From NCBI GenBank assembly GCA_910587635.1, contig CAJUNB010000040.1:69500-133499 (forward strand): DNA of 64,000 nt, read 5' to 3'. Shown here piece after piece: positions 26,199-33,770 of this stretch. The translations under genes were made by a program, and so were the position numbers. Numbering within the stretch: the first letter of the stretch is position 1; each line of letters opens with the position of its first letter. The notes beneath the pieces are model-generated. The model was given only the letters and a program-made list of their open reading frames with translations, searched no databases and was not told the origin of the DNA. This stretch comes from an uncultured Lachnospiraceae bacterium. GTDB taxonomy: Bacteria; Bacillota; Clostridia; Lachnospirales; Lachnospiraceae.

Positions 26199-27593
26199 AT
26201 GAAAAGAAAGAGTCCAGGAAAGGGCATTGTGTGGGTAGCTACTATGGCTTTGCTGACATCTGCGCTGACCGGATGTACATTTGGGTTTGCGAGCGATCCA
26301 GATGATCCCAACGAGGTAGTGGAAGAGGTACCTATTGATACCTCTGTAGATACGTTTTCTTACGACACTACTTTGAGCGGTACGAGCATCACTCTTTTGA
26401 ACTCGAAGGCGGAGATTCAGGTGGCATTAGAAGCAATGTCAGCTGCCTATGAGGAAAAATCCGGTGTCCATGTGGAAGTAATGCCTGTTACAGACGGTGA
26501 TTCCCCTTATACGAAGGTGGTAAGTTTATACAATTCGGGAAATCCCCCTACATTATCCATACTGGATACCACGGACGTGATTGCGCTGGCAAGAGAAAAA
26601 GCGGCTGATCTGTCTGAAGAACCCTGGATAGCAGAGGCGGAAGGATATCTGACATATGTGGACGGCAAGGTGTACAGCTTCCCGCTCTGTATTGAGGGCA
26701 GAGGCATTATTTATAATAAGAAGGTTATTGAAGATACACTGGGCAGGGAATTCGACCCTTCCGTGATTAAGACACAGGCCGATTTTAAAGCGCTTCTGGA
26801 TGAGCTGGCAGCAGCCGGGATGGAAAGACCGATTTCAATGGCGAAGGAAGACTGGTCCCTGGGAGCACATCAGTTACAGTATATTTATGAAACATATGAC
26901 GGTACATCGGAGGGGGCCCAGGAAGCCATTGAAGCAATCAAGGACGGCACGATAGATCTGGAAAGTTATGACCGGATGTCTCAGTTCGTGAGTGCTTTCG
27001 ACATATTGAAAGCTTATAATGTGGCGGGGAAAGATCCTCTGGGAGCCGATTATGATGAGATGGCTATCGATCTGGCAGACGGAAAAACCGCCTTTTGGTT
27101 CAATGGCAACTGGGCGTGGCCGAATATCGAAGAGGCCGGTGCAAAGGCAGAGGATGCTTACGGTTTCTTGCCCTATTTCATGAATAATGATGAAACAGAT
27201 TTTGTCAATCAGAAAATTCAGGCTTCTCCTTCGAAACAGGTCATGCTGGACGGACAGTTCGCATCGAAGGAGCAGCAGGCAGCGGCAAAAGAATTTCTCA
27301 ACTGGATTGTATATAGTGAGATTGGACAGCAGATGCTTGTAAAGAGATGCAATATCATCCCTCCTTTTCAGAACAATCCTTATGAACCGGCAGATCCGCT
27401 GAGCAGGGACATTTATGAAAAGGTACATGCAGGAGCGGCATTCAATGCTTCAGCTATTGTACCCAATGATCACTGGGCAGTGCTGGGTGCGGCGATGCAA
27501 AAATACTTGGCGGACAGAAGTGATAGAGCGGAGCTGATTGAGACAATCAATGCCTACTGGGATGAGCAGGCAAGACTGGGAAAGGGGGAGTAA
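26199..27593 (+). CDS. Carbohydrate ABC transporter substrate-binding lipoprotein
   Basis: 464 residues. Signal peptide with lipobox LTGC (Cys26), so the mature protein is lipid-anchored outside the membrane. An acidic linker (DPDDPNEVVEEV) follows. The body matches family 1 extracellular sugar-binding proteins: LNSKAEIQVALEAMSAAYEEKSG, then GRGIIYNKKVIE, AFWFNGNWAWPNIEEAG and NWIVYSEIGQQML. It should deliver an oligosaccharide to the two permeases encoded next; the linked GH32 and GH13 genes point to sucrose or fructo-oligosaccharides. AGAGGAGGAGG ribosome site before ATG 26199. It is under the LacI-type operator region. Confidence 0.92.
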   Translation: MKRKSPGKGIVWVATMALLTSALTGCTFGFASDPDDPNEVVEEVPIDTSVDTFSYDTTLSGTSITLLNSKAEIQVALEAMSAAYEEKSGVHVEVMPVTDGDSPYTKVVSLYNSGNPPTLSILDTTDVIALAREKAADLSEEPWIAEAEGYLTYVDGKVYSFPLCIEGRGIIYNKKVIEDTLGREFDPSVIKTQADFKALLDELAAAGMERPISMAKEDWSLGAHQLQYIYETYDGTSEGAQEAIEAIKDGTIDLESYDRMSQFVSAFDILKAYNVAGKDPLGADYDEMAIDLADGKTAFWFNGNWAWPNIEEAGAKAEDAYGFLPYFMNNDETDFVNQKIQASPSKQVMLDGQFASKEQQAAAKEFLNWIVYSEIGQQMLVKRCNIIPPFQNNPYEPADPLSRDIYEKVHAGAAFNASAIVPNDHWAVLGAAMQKYLADRSDRAELIETINAYWDEQARLGKGE

Positions 27594-27597
27594 CAGT

Positions 27598-28470
27598 ATG
27601 AAATCAAGTAAAAAAGGAAAGGATTTCTGTATCTTTGGACTACCGGGGATGTTCTGCTTCTTCGCGGTCGTCATTATCCCGTTTGTCTATGGTGTCTATC
27701 TGACACTGACAGACTGGGACGGTGTATCCAAAACAAAGAATTTTATAGGGCTTCGTAACTTTGGGGTAGTGGTACAGGATAAGCAGTTCTGGATTTCTCT
27801 GCTTCTCACATTCCGTTACGTTATTGTAGTGGTTATTCTTGTCAATGTACTGGCCTTCGCTATTGCTTACCTTCTGACAAGAGGTATCAAAGGACAGAAT
27901 TTTTTCCGGGCGGGATTCTTCACACCAAACCTGATCGGGGGAATCGTACTTGGTTACATATGGCAGTTCGTATTTTCCAGAGCCTTTGTGAGCATCGGAG
28001 AATCTACAAACTGGAGCCTGTTTGAAGTATCCTGGCTGTCCACGCCGGGCAAGGCGTTTGCGGCGCTTGTACTCGTATCGGTATGGCAGCTTTCCGGCTA
28101 TATGATACTGATCTATGTGGCGGGATTTATGGGGCTCAGTGAGGATGTGATGGAGGCAGCCAGCATCGACGGCGCTTCCGGCTGGCGCAGAATGATCAAT
28201 ATCGTGATGCCTCTTATGATGTCTTCCATAACGATCTGCCTGTTCCTTACCCTGTCCCGGGCATTTATGGTATACGATGTAAACCTGTCATTGACAGCGG
28301 GAGGACCGTACAGCAGTACAGAAATGGCGGCAATGCATGTGTATGAAAAAGCATTTACATCCAGACAATTTGGTGCAGGTCAGGCGGAGGCTCTTATTCT
28401 GTTTCTTGTTGTGGCATGTATCAGCGGTCTCCAGGTATATTTTACGAAAAAACAGGAGGTGGAAGCATAA
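27598..28470 (+). CDS. Sugar ABC transporter permease (MalF/MsmF-type)
   Basis: 290 residues. The start ATG 27598 follows GGGGGAG; an upstream frame start at 27538 lies in the preceding gene. Six membrane segments are visible, the first near FCIFGLPGMFCFFAVVIIPF. The ABC-permease EAA loop is present as EAASIDGASGWRRM (about residues 195-208), the site that contacts the ATPase. The gene is 4 bp after the binding-protein gene and its stop overlaps the next start (ATAATG), so expression is coupled. Confidence 0.92.
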   Translation: MKSSKKGKDFCIFGLPGMFCFFAVVIIPFVYGVYLTLTDWDGVSKTKNFIGLRNFGVVVQDKQFWISLLLTFRYVIVVVILVNVLAFAIAYLLTRGIKGQNFFRAGFFTPNLIGGIVLGYIWQFVFSRAFVSIGESTNWSLFEVSWLSTPGKAFAALVLVSVWQLSGYMILIYVAGFMGLSEDVMEAASIDGASGWRRMINIVMPLMMSSITICLFLTLSRAFMVYDVNLSLTAGGPYSSTEMAAMHVYEKAFTSRQFGAGQAEALILFLVVACISGLQVYFTKKQEVEA

Positions 28471-29330
28471 TGAAACAGACGACAGTTGGCGGAACAAAAC
28501 GAAAAATATGGAATGCGCTGGCAATTGCTTTGCTCGTTATCATTTTTATAGCATATATGTTTCCCTTTCTGATGGTAGTGATCAATTCCCTGAAGCAGAA
28601 AAGGGATATTATCAAAAGCCCCTTTTCCTGGCTGTTTACGATCAAGGGCCTGTCCTTTGACAACTTTGTGAAAGCGTTTGTACAGATGGATTTTCTGAAC
28701 GCATTTAAAAATTCCCTGATTGTAACAGTATGCGCCACCGGACTTGTAACATTACTGGCAGCCATGCTGGCATACTACATTGTCCGTAATAAAAATGCAG
28801 TTTCCAAATTTACCTTCGTTCTCATGGTGGCATCTATGATTATACCGTTCCAGGCGATCATGATTCCCCTTGTGAGTATTTACGGAGGGACGCTGAATGT
28901 ATTGAACCACAGAATCACTCTGATCTTCATGCATACCGGGTTCTCCATGGCTATGTCGGTATTTATGTTCCACGGGTTTATCAATGGAAATATACCGATT
29001 GCGCTGGAAGAAGCGGCGGTTATCGACGGATGCAGTCATACCCAGACATTTTTCAAGATCGTATTTCCACTGTTGAAGCCGATTATTTCCACGATGGTAA
29101 TTTTGAACTCCCTGGCATTCTGGAATGACTTTCTGTTGCCATCCCTTGTGCTGACGGATAAGAAATTGTTGACACTGCCCCTTTCTACTTACAGTTTTTA
29201 CGGGACATATTCGGCGGATTATGGTACAATCATGGCAGGACTTCTGCTATGCGTCATGCCGATTCTCATTCTGTATGTGGTACTTCAGAAACAGATCATT
29301 GGCGGTGTCGTTGCCGGCGCAGTGAAATAA
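28470..29330 (+). CDS. Sugar ABC transporter permease (MalG/MsmG-type)
   Basis: 286 residues. ATG 28470 overlaps the previous stop and has AGGAGG at 28454-28459. It has six hydrophobic segments and the EAA motif EEAAVIDGCSHTQTF (about residues 185-199). The C-terminus is GVVAGAVK, typical of MalG-type permeases. With the upstream permease it forms the membrane channel. No ATP-binding subunit is encoded nearby, so a shared MsmK-like ATPase elsewhere is expected. A terminator follows immediately. Confidence 0.92.
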   Translation: MKQTTVGGTKRKIWNALAIALLVIIFIAYMFPFLMVVINSLKQKRDIIKSPFSWLFTIKGLSFDNFVKAFVQMDFLNAFKNSLIVTVCATGLVTLLAAMLAYYIVRNKNAVSKFTFVLMVASMIIPFQAIMIPLVSIYGGTLNVLNHRITLIFMHTGFSMAMSVFMFHGFINGNIPIALEEAAVIDGCSHTQTFFKIVFPLLKPIISTMVILNSLAFWNDFLLPSLVLTDKKLLTLPLSTYSFYGTYSADYGTIMAGLLLCVMPILILYVVLQKQIIGGVVAGAVK

Positions 29331-29338
29331 GCAGAGCA

Positions 29339-29364
29339 GGAGGGTAGAGATACCCTCCTTTTTT
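29339..29364 (+). terminator. Rho-independent terminator of ABC operon
   Basis: Stem GGAGGGTA / TACCCTCC with a GAGA tetraloop, followed by eight or so T residues overlapping the next repeat. Confidence 0.9.
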
Positions 29365-29497
29365 ATCCTATAGGGCTTGGACGTCAAAGGGTCTTGTTTT
29401 TATTGTTGGTCCGCAACTTGCACAGAAATATTTGTGCAAGTTGCCGAGCCGATTCATAAATGTGACCTTTTGACACCTGAAGCCCCTTAGGATAAAA
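29361..29497. repeat. 137-bp nested inverted-repeat element
   Basis: Terminal arms TTTTATCCTATAGGGCTT (29361-29378) and its near-complement (29480-29497) match at 16 of 18 positions. Inside them is a GTCAAAGGGTC/GACCTTTTGAC pair (29383-29393 and 29464-29474). The centre is a perfect 12-bp palindrome, GCAACTTGCACA (29413-29424) / TGTGCAAGTTGC (29433-29444). The whole could fold into one long branched hairpin, like a small non-coding mobile repeat. Confidence 0.75.
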
Positions 29498-29502
29498 ATA
29501 AA

Positions 29503-29576
29503 ATGCGCAGCCCGCGGTAAGGAATATTGTGCCTAGGCGCACCGCTTACGTGCGGCGAATCGCGAGGACGCGATTC
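29503..29576. repeat. GC-rich intergenic repeat, copy B (inverted relative to copy A)
   Basis: 74-bp copy of the element at 24762-24834 in reverse orientation, about 84% identical by eye. It directly abuts the nested inverted repeat and ends 32 bp before the GH32 gene. Confidence 0.85.
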
Positions 29577-29608
29577 TTTATTATAAATAACTCGAAAGGA
29601 CTGTGGAC

Positions 29609-30949
29609 ATGTATCAATCGCACAGAGACAGAATACACTTAAAAGCGCCCGGAAGCTGGATCAATGACCCAAATGGCTTTATTTACTATAGAGGGCAGTA
29701 TCATTTATTTTATCAGTATTTTCCCTATGCGCCTGTCTGGGGAACGATGCACTGGGGGCACGCAGTGAGTGATGATCTTGTAAACTGGGAGCATAAAGGA
29801 GTCGCACTGTTTCCCACAAAGTATGGAGATCAGAACGGCTGTTTTTCCGGCAGTGCCATAGAGAATGAGGGAAGAATGCATCTGTTCTATACGGGAATCC
29901 ACTACAGGCAGCCGAATCCTGATAACATCCATAATTGTCTGGAGAATGATTTTGATGCCTGCCAGATGCGGCTCATATCCGAAGATGGAATCCATTTTGA
30001 TAATTTTAATGAAAAGTGTGTAGTCATTCCCTGCCTGACAAATCCTCGGCTGGGAGATCGGGCCGATACAAGAGACCCGAAAGTGTGGCGGGGAAAAAAG
30101 GGATGGTATATGGTGCTTGGCAGCAGGACAGCGGAGGAGAGGGGAAAGCTGCTCCTCTATCGGAGCGATAATTTGGAAGATTGGACGTTTGCTGGCAGTG
30201 TGACAAAGGAAAATGAATTTGGAAGTGTCTGGGAGTGCCCGGATTATTTTGAAACGGGAGGAAGAGGCGTACTTATTTTCTCTCCCATGCGTTTTCTGGA
30301 GATCGGAAAGGAAATGACTTCTCAGACAGTCTGTATGACTGCTGCCTTTGACGAGGACAGCGGCAGCATGACTTTATCGGATACGTATCAGTATTTGGAT
30401 TATGGACTGGATCTGTATGCGGCTCAGAGCACGGAAGATGCTCAGGGACGCAGAGTGGTAGTGGCCTGGCTGCGGATGCCGGAAGCTGTGGACGGGAAAT
30501 GGTCGGGCATGTTCTGTCTCCCGAGAGTGGTGGAAGTAAAGAACGGCCATATTTATTTTCGGGTGCATCCCAATGTGGAGATGCAGTATACCAGATCTGT
30601 CAGCTCCGTAGAAGAGGCGGATCCGGCAGGATACCGGGTAAGTCTGGAACTGGAAGCGGGAAAGGAGATCAATATTGGCGGCTACCGTATCTATCGGGAG
30701 AACAGCCGGATTTGTACGGACAGGACGGCGGTTTTTGGAACTTATGAGAACTACAGGACAAAGTTTTCCACGCCCGAAATAAAGGAAGGGAACCGCCTGG
30801 ATATTTATGTGGATGAAAATCTGATCGAAGTCTATGTCAATCAGGGAGAATATGTCATCAGCAATACGGTTTACGGTTTGAGCAGAGACGTGACAGCACC
30901 CCCAGGTGTTGCTGTGAAGATAGAGACACTGGATAGGGAAGAAAAGTGA
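29609..30949 (+). CDS. GH32 beta-fructosidase (sucrose / fructan hydrolase)
   Basis: 446 residues. ATG 29609 follows GAAAGGA; a GTG two codons upstream is less likely. All GH32 blocks are present: WINDPNG with nucleophile Asp20, FSGSA, RDPKVW (transition-state Asp) and WECPDYF (acid/base Glu). The C-terminal third is the beta-sandwich domain (GNRLDIYVDENLIEVYVNQGE). There is no signal peptide, so it acts in the cytoplasm on imported sucrose, sucrose-phosphate or short fructo-oligosaccharides. It lies between the ABC operon and an amylosucrase-like gene, but separated from the former by two repeats and a terminator. Confidence 0.93.
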   Translation: MYQSHRDRIHLKAPGSWINDPNGFIYYRGQYHLFYQYFPYAPVWGTMHWGHAVSDDLVNWEHKGVALFPTKYGDQNGCFSGSAIENEGRMHLFYTGIHYRQPNPDNIHNCLENDFDACQMRLISEDGIHFDNFNEKCVVIPCLTNPRLGDRADTRDPKVWRGKKGWYMVLGSRTAEERGKLLLYRSDNLEDWTFAGSVTKENEFGSVWECPDYFETGGRGVLIFSPMRFLEIGKEMTSQTVCMTAAFDEDSGSMTLSDTYQYLDYGLDLYAAQSTEDAQGRRVVVAWLRMPEAVDGKWSGMFCLPRVVEVKNGHIYFRVHPNVEMQYTRSVSSVEEADPAGYRVSLELEAGKEINIGGYRIYRENSRICTDRTAVFGTYENYRTKFSTPEIKEGNRLDIYVDENLIEVYVNQGEYVISNTVYGLSRDVTAPPGVAVKIETLDREEK

Positions 30950-31036
30950 CAGGGCAGGCTGCCTGGCAAAGACTGTAATATAAAACAGAATTACAGGAAG
31001 GACGCATATCGGTAACAGAAAGGGAGGGGAAGAGAA

Positions 31037-32875
31037 ATGACAAAAGCGGATAAGGTATTTAAGGAAAGGCTGGAAAGGCACCATGACGAACTGCGATGGC
31101 TCTACATGGAACTGTATGAAAACGCGGATATGTTTGGAGAACTGTGCTCTGAAATGTATCGATATTATAAGGAGCGGAAACAGCAGCTGAAAAAGAGGGA
31201 TGAACAGCGGGAAAAGGAGCCTGACTGGTTCCGCAGAAACGATATTGTCGGAATGATGATGTATATTGACAATTTTGCAGGAAATCTGAAAGGTGTGCAG
31301 AGTCGGCTGGACTATCTGGAGCAGTGTAATATAAACTATATCCATCTGATGCCGTTTCTGGATACGACAGAGGGACGTTCTGACGGCGGGTATGCGGTGT
31401 CCGACTTCCGTAAAGTCCAGGAAAAACTCGGGACAATGGAGGATTTGGAAAGACTGTCCGATGCCTGCCATAAGAAGGGGATGAATCTCTGCATGGATTT
31501 TGTCATGAATCATACTTCGGAAGATCATGAGTGGGCCAGGAAGGCCCGGCAGGGACAGGGAGAATATATGAGCCGGTATTTTTTCTATGATAACGGTTTT
31601 ATACCGGCGGAATATGAAAAAACAGTGCCCCAGGTATTTCCGACTACGGCGCCCGGCAATTTTACATGGCTGGACGATATCAAATATTATGTGATGACCT
31701 CCTTTTATCCTTACCAGTGGGATTTGAATTATAAAAACCCTAGAGTGTTCAATGAAATGATGTACAATTTTCTCTTCCTTGCCAACAGAGGAATTGACGT
31801 GATCAGAATCGATGCGGTTCCCTATATATGGAAGGAACTGCATACGCAGTGCAGGAATCTTCCGAGAGTCCATACGATCGTACGTATGATGCGTATCATT
31901 GGAGAGATCGTGTGTCCGGGCATTTTACTTCTGGGTGAAGTGGTGATGGAGCCGGAGAAGGTAGTGCCCTATTTCGGTACGGTGGAGAAACCGGAATGCC
32001 ATATGCTCTACAATGTGACGACAATGGCTACCACATGGCATACGGTGGCAACGAAAAATACAGGACTTTTGCGGCTTCAGATGGACATTGTGAACAGTCT
32101 GCCAAAAGAATATCTGTTTCTGAATTATCTGCGCTGTCATGATGATATCGGATGGGGATTGGATTATCGCTGGCTCATGCAGTTCGGTATCGGAGAAGTG
32201 AGCCATAAGAAGTATCTGAACGACTATTTCACCGGGCAGTTTCCGGGCTCCACTGCAAGGGGGGAACTGTATAATTCCGACCCGGCTTCTGGAGATGCAA
32301 GGCTGTGCGGTACGACGGCATCTCTGTGCGGTGTGGAGAAGGGGGCTTTCGAACAGAATAAGGAAGCACTGTCCCTGGCTATGGCGCTGGATTTTATGCT
32401 TCATGCCTATATGTTTACCCAGTCGGGGATTCCCGTTATTTACAGCGGGGACGAGATCGGACAGGAAAATGACTATACTTACCATGAAGACCCTGCCAGA
32501 AGGGATGATTCCAGATATATCCACCGGGGAAAATTCAACTGGGAGCTGGCGGAGAAAAGGAAGGATGCGGGAAGCGTCCAGGAAGTGCTGTTTACCGGTC
32601 TTCGGAAGCTGGAGAAAATCCGAAAGGAACATCCGGTATTTTATTCCAAGGCGGATGTATGGACGATCGATACATGGGAAGATTCGGTTCTCGGACTGGT
32701 TCGTGTATATGAGGACGAAAAGCTGGTGGCGTTGTTCAATTTCAGCGAACAGGAAAAGACGGCCTGGATCAACGAAGAGGACGGAACCTATACGGATCTC
32801 ATATCCGGGAAAGAAATGGAGGCAAAGGGAGTGACAATGCCGGGGTATGGGGTATATTGGCTGCTGAGGGAATAA
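31037..32875 (+). CDS. Amylosucrase-like GH13 enzyme
   Basis: 612 residues. The N-terminal ~75 residues are helical and charged, as in amylosucrases (GH13 subfamily 4). NFAGNLKGVQSRLDYLEQ, HLMPFLDTTEGRSDGGYAV and DFVMNHTSEDHEWA match that subfamily. Catalytic residues: nucleophile Asp in VIRIDAVPY, acid/base Glu in LLLGEVV, stabiliser Asp in LRCHDDIGW. Such enzymes split sucrose and transfer glucose to an alpha-glucan or water. It is cytoplasmic (no signal). Together with GH32 it gives two routes for sucrose: hydrolysis, or glucan formation with fructose release. Hydrolytic or phosphorolytic variants cannot be excluded. Confidence 0.88.
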   Translation: MTKADKVFKERLERHHDELRWLYMELYENADMFGELCSEMYRYYKERKQQLKKRDEQREKEPDWFRRNDIVGMMMYIDNFAGNLKGVQSRLDYLEQCNINYIHLMPFLDTTEGRSDGGYAVSDFRKVQEKLGTMEDLERLSDACHKKGMNLCMDFVMNHTSEDHEWARKARQGQGEYMSRYFFYDNGFIPAEYEKTVPQVFPTTAPGNFTWLDDIKYYVMTSFYPYQWDLNYKNPRVFNEMMYNFLFLANRGIDVIRIDAVPYIWKELHTQCRNLPRVHTIVRMMRIIGEIVCPGILLLGEVVMEPEKVVPYFGTVEKPECHMLYNVTTMATTWHTVATKNTGLLRLQMDIVNSLPKEYLFLNYLRCHDDIGWGLDYRWLMQFGIGEVSHKKYLNDYFTGQFPGSTARGELYNSDPASGDARLCGTTASLCGVEKGAFEQNKEALSLAMALDFMLHAYMFTQSGIPVIYSGDEIGQENDYTYHEDPARRDDSRYIHRGKFNWELAEKRKDAGSVQEVLFTGLRKLEKIRKEHPVFYSKADVWTIDTWEDSVLGLVRVYEDEKLVALFNFSEQEKTAWINEEDGTYTDLISGKEMEAKGVTMPGYGVYWLLRE

Positions 32876-32912
32876 TGATGAAAAATGGTATAAAATAAAG
32901 GAATTATGAATG

Positions 32913-32954
32913 AAGAGGGTCTTGCCGAAATGTCTGGCGGCTCTCTTTAATTTT
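32913..32954 (+). terminator. Possible terminator after the sucrose locus
   Basis: AAGAGGGTC..GCC pairs with GGCGGCTCTCTT (12 pairs with two wobbles and a 2-base bulge), followed by TTAATTTT. Confidence 0.45.
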
Positions 32955-32974
32955 ACAAGGCCTTATCCCTTCTG

Positions 32975-33003
32975 TTGATTTCAACTGTCTCTTTTGTTAT
33001 GAT
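32975..33003 (+). promoter_or_regulatory. Promoter for the pseudouridine synthase-ligA unit
   Basis: TTGATT (32975-32980), 17-bp spacer, TATGAT (32998-33003), 32 bp before the start codon. Confidence 0.65.
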
Positions 33004-33035
33004 GAATAAGATAAGAAAAAGGCAGGATATTAATA

Positions 33036-33770
33036 ATGGAAAAAATAAGACTGAATAAATACCTGGCACAGTGTGGTGTCTGTTCCCGCCGGGATGCGGA
33101 TAAGATCATCGGAGCGGGGCGGGTATCGGTAAACGGTGTGACAGCGGATATGGGAGTCAGAGTGGATGGGCATGACAGTGTCCTTCTCGATGGAAAGGAG
33201 CTCAGAGCAAAAGAAGAGAAAGTGGTATTGGCTTACTACAAGCCAAAGGGCGTTACCTGTACGGAAAAGGACAGATTTGCAGAGCGTATCGTAACAGAAG
33301 AGATCAATTATCCCGTGCGGGTCACTTATGCGGGCAGACTGGACAAGGATTCGGAAGGATTGCTCCTTCTCAGTAATGACGGGGACCTGATCCAGCATAT
33401 GATGAAAGGGTCGGAAGGCCATGAAAAAGAATATGTGGTGAGGATAAAACAGGAAGTTACAAAAGAATTTATGGAGAAGATGTCGGCAGGGGTCTATCTG
33501 AAAGATTTGGGTGTGAAGACGCTTCCCTGCCGGATTGAGAAACGGGGAAGGTATCTGTTTTATATCGTATTGACCCAGGGGCTGAATCGGCAGATTCGCA
33601 GGATGTGCCGGGAGCTGTCCGTAAATGTATTTTCTCTGAAGAGAATCCGGGTGTTGAATATTACTCTGGATGGGCTGAGACCGGGAGAGTACCGGGAGAT
33701 CACAGGGAAAGAGAAGGCTGACTTATACAGAGCGGCAGGAATGGGAAATGTGGGAAAGGGAATCGGATGA
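33036..33770 (+). CDS. RsuA/RluB/RluF-family pseudouridine synthase
   Basis: 244 residues. Residues 1-50 are an S4 RNA-binding domain (RLNKYLAQCGVCSRRDADKI). The catalytic block is YAGRLDKDSEGLLLLSNDGDL, with the catalytic Asp in GRLDKDSEG; LTQGLNRQIRRMC is the conserved C-terminal motif. It isomerises a uridine in ribosomal RNA. RluF is slightly favoured by the GRLDKDSEG form, but RluB and RsuA are not excluded. The stop codon overlaps the ligA start (ATGA), so translation is coupled. Confidence 0.87.
   Translation: MEKIRLNKYLAQCGVCSRRDADKIIGAGRVSVNGVTADMGVRVDGHDSVLLDGKELRAKEEKVVLAYYKPKGVTCTEKDRFAERIVTEEINYPVRVTYAGRLDKDSEGLLLLSNDGDLIQHMMKGSEGHEKEYVVRIKQEVTKEFMEKMSAGVYLKDLGVKTLPCRIEKRGRYLFYIVLTQGLNRQIRRMCRELSVNVFSLKRIRVLNITLDGLRPGEYREITGKEKADLYRAAGMGNVGKGIG

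Noticed and set aside
30374..31873. 499-codon minus-strand frame across GH32 and GH13
   Set aside because: It spans two well-supported + strand genes and the intergenic gap between them; composition (His/Ile/Phe/Pro-rich) is that of an antisense shadow.
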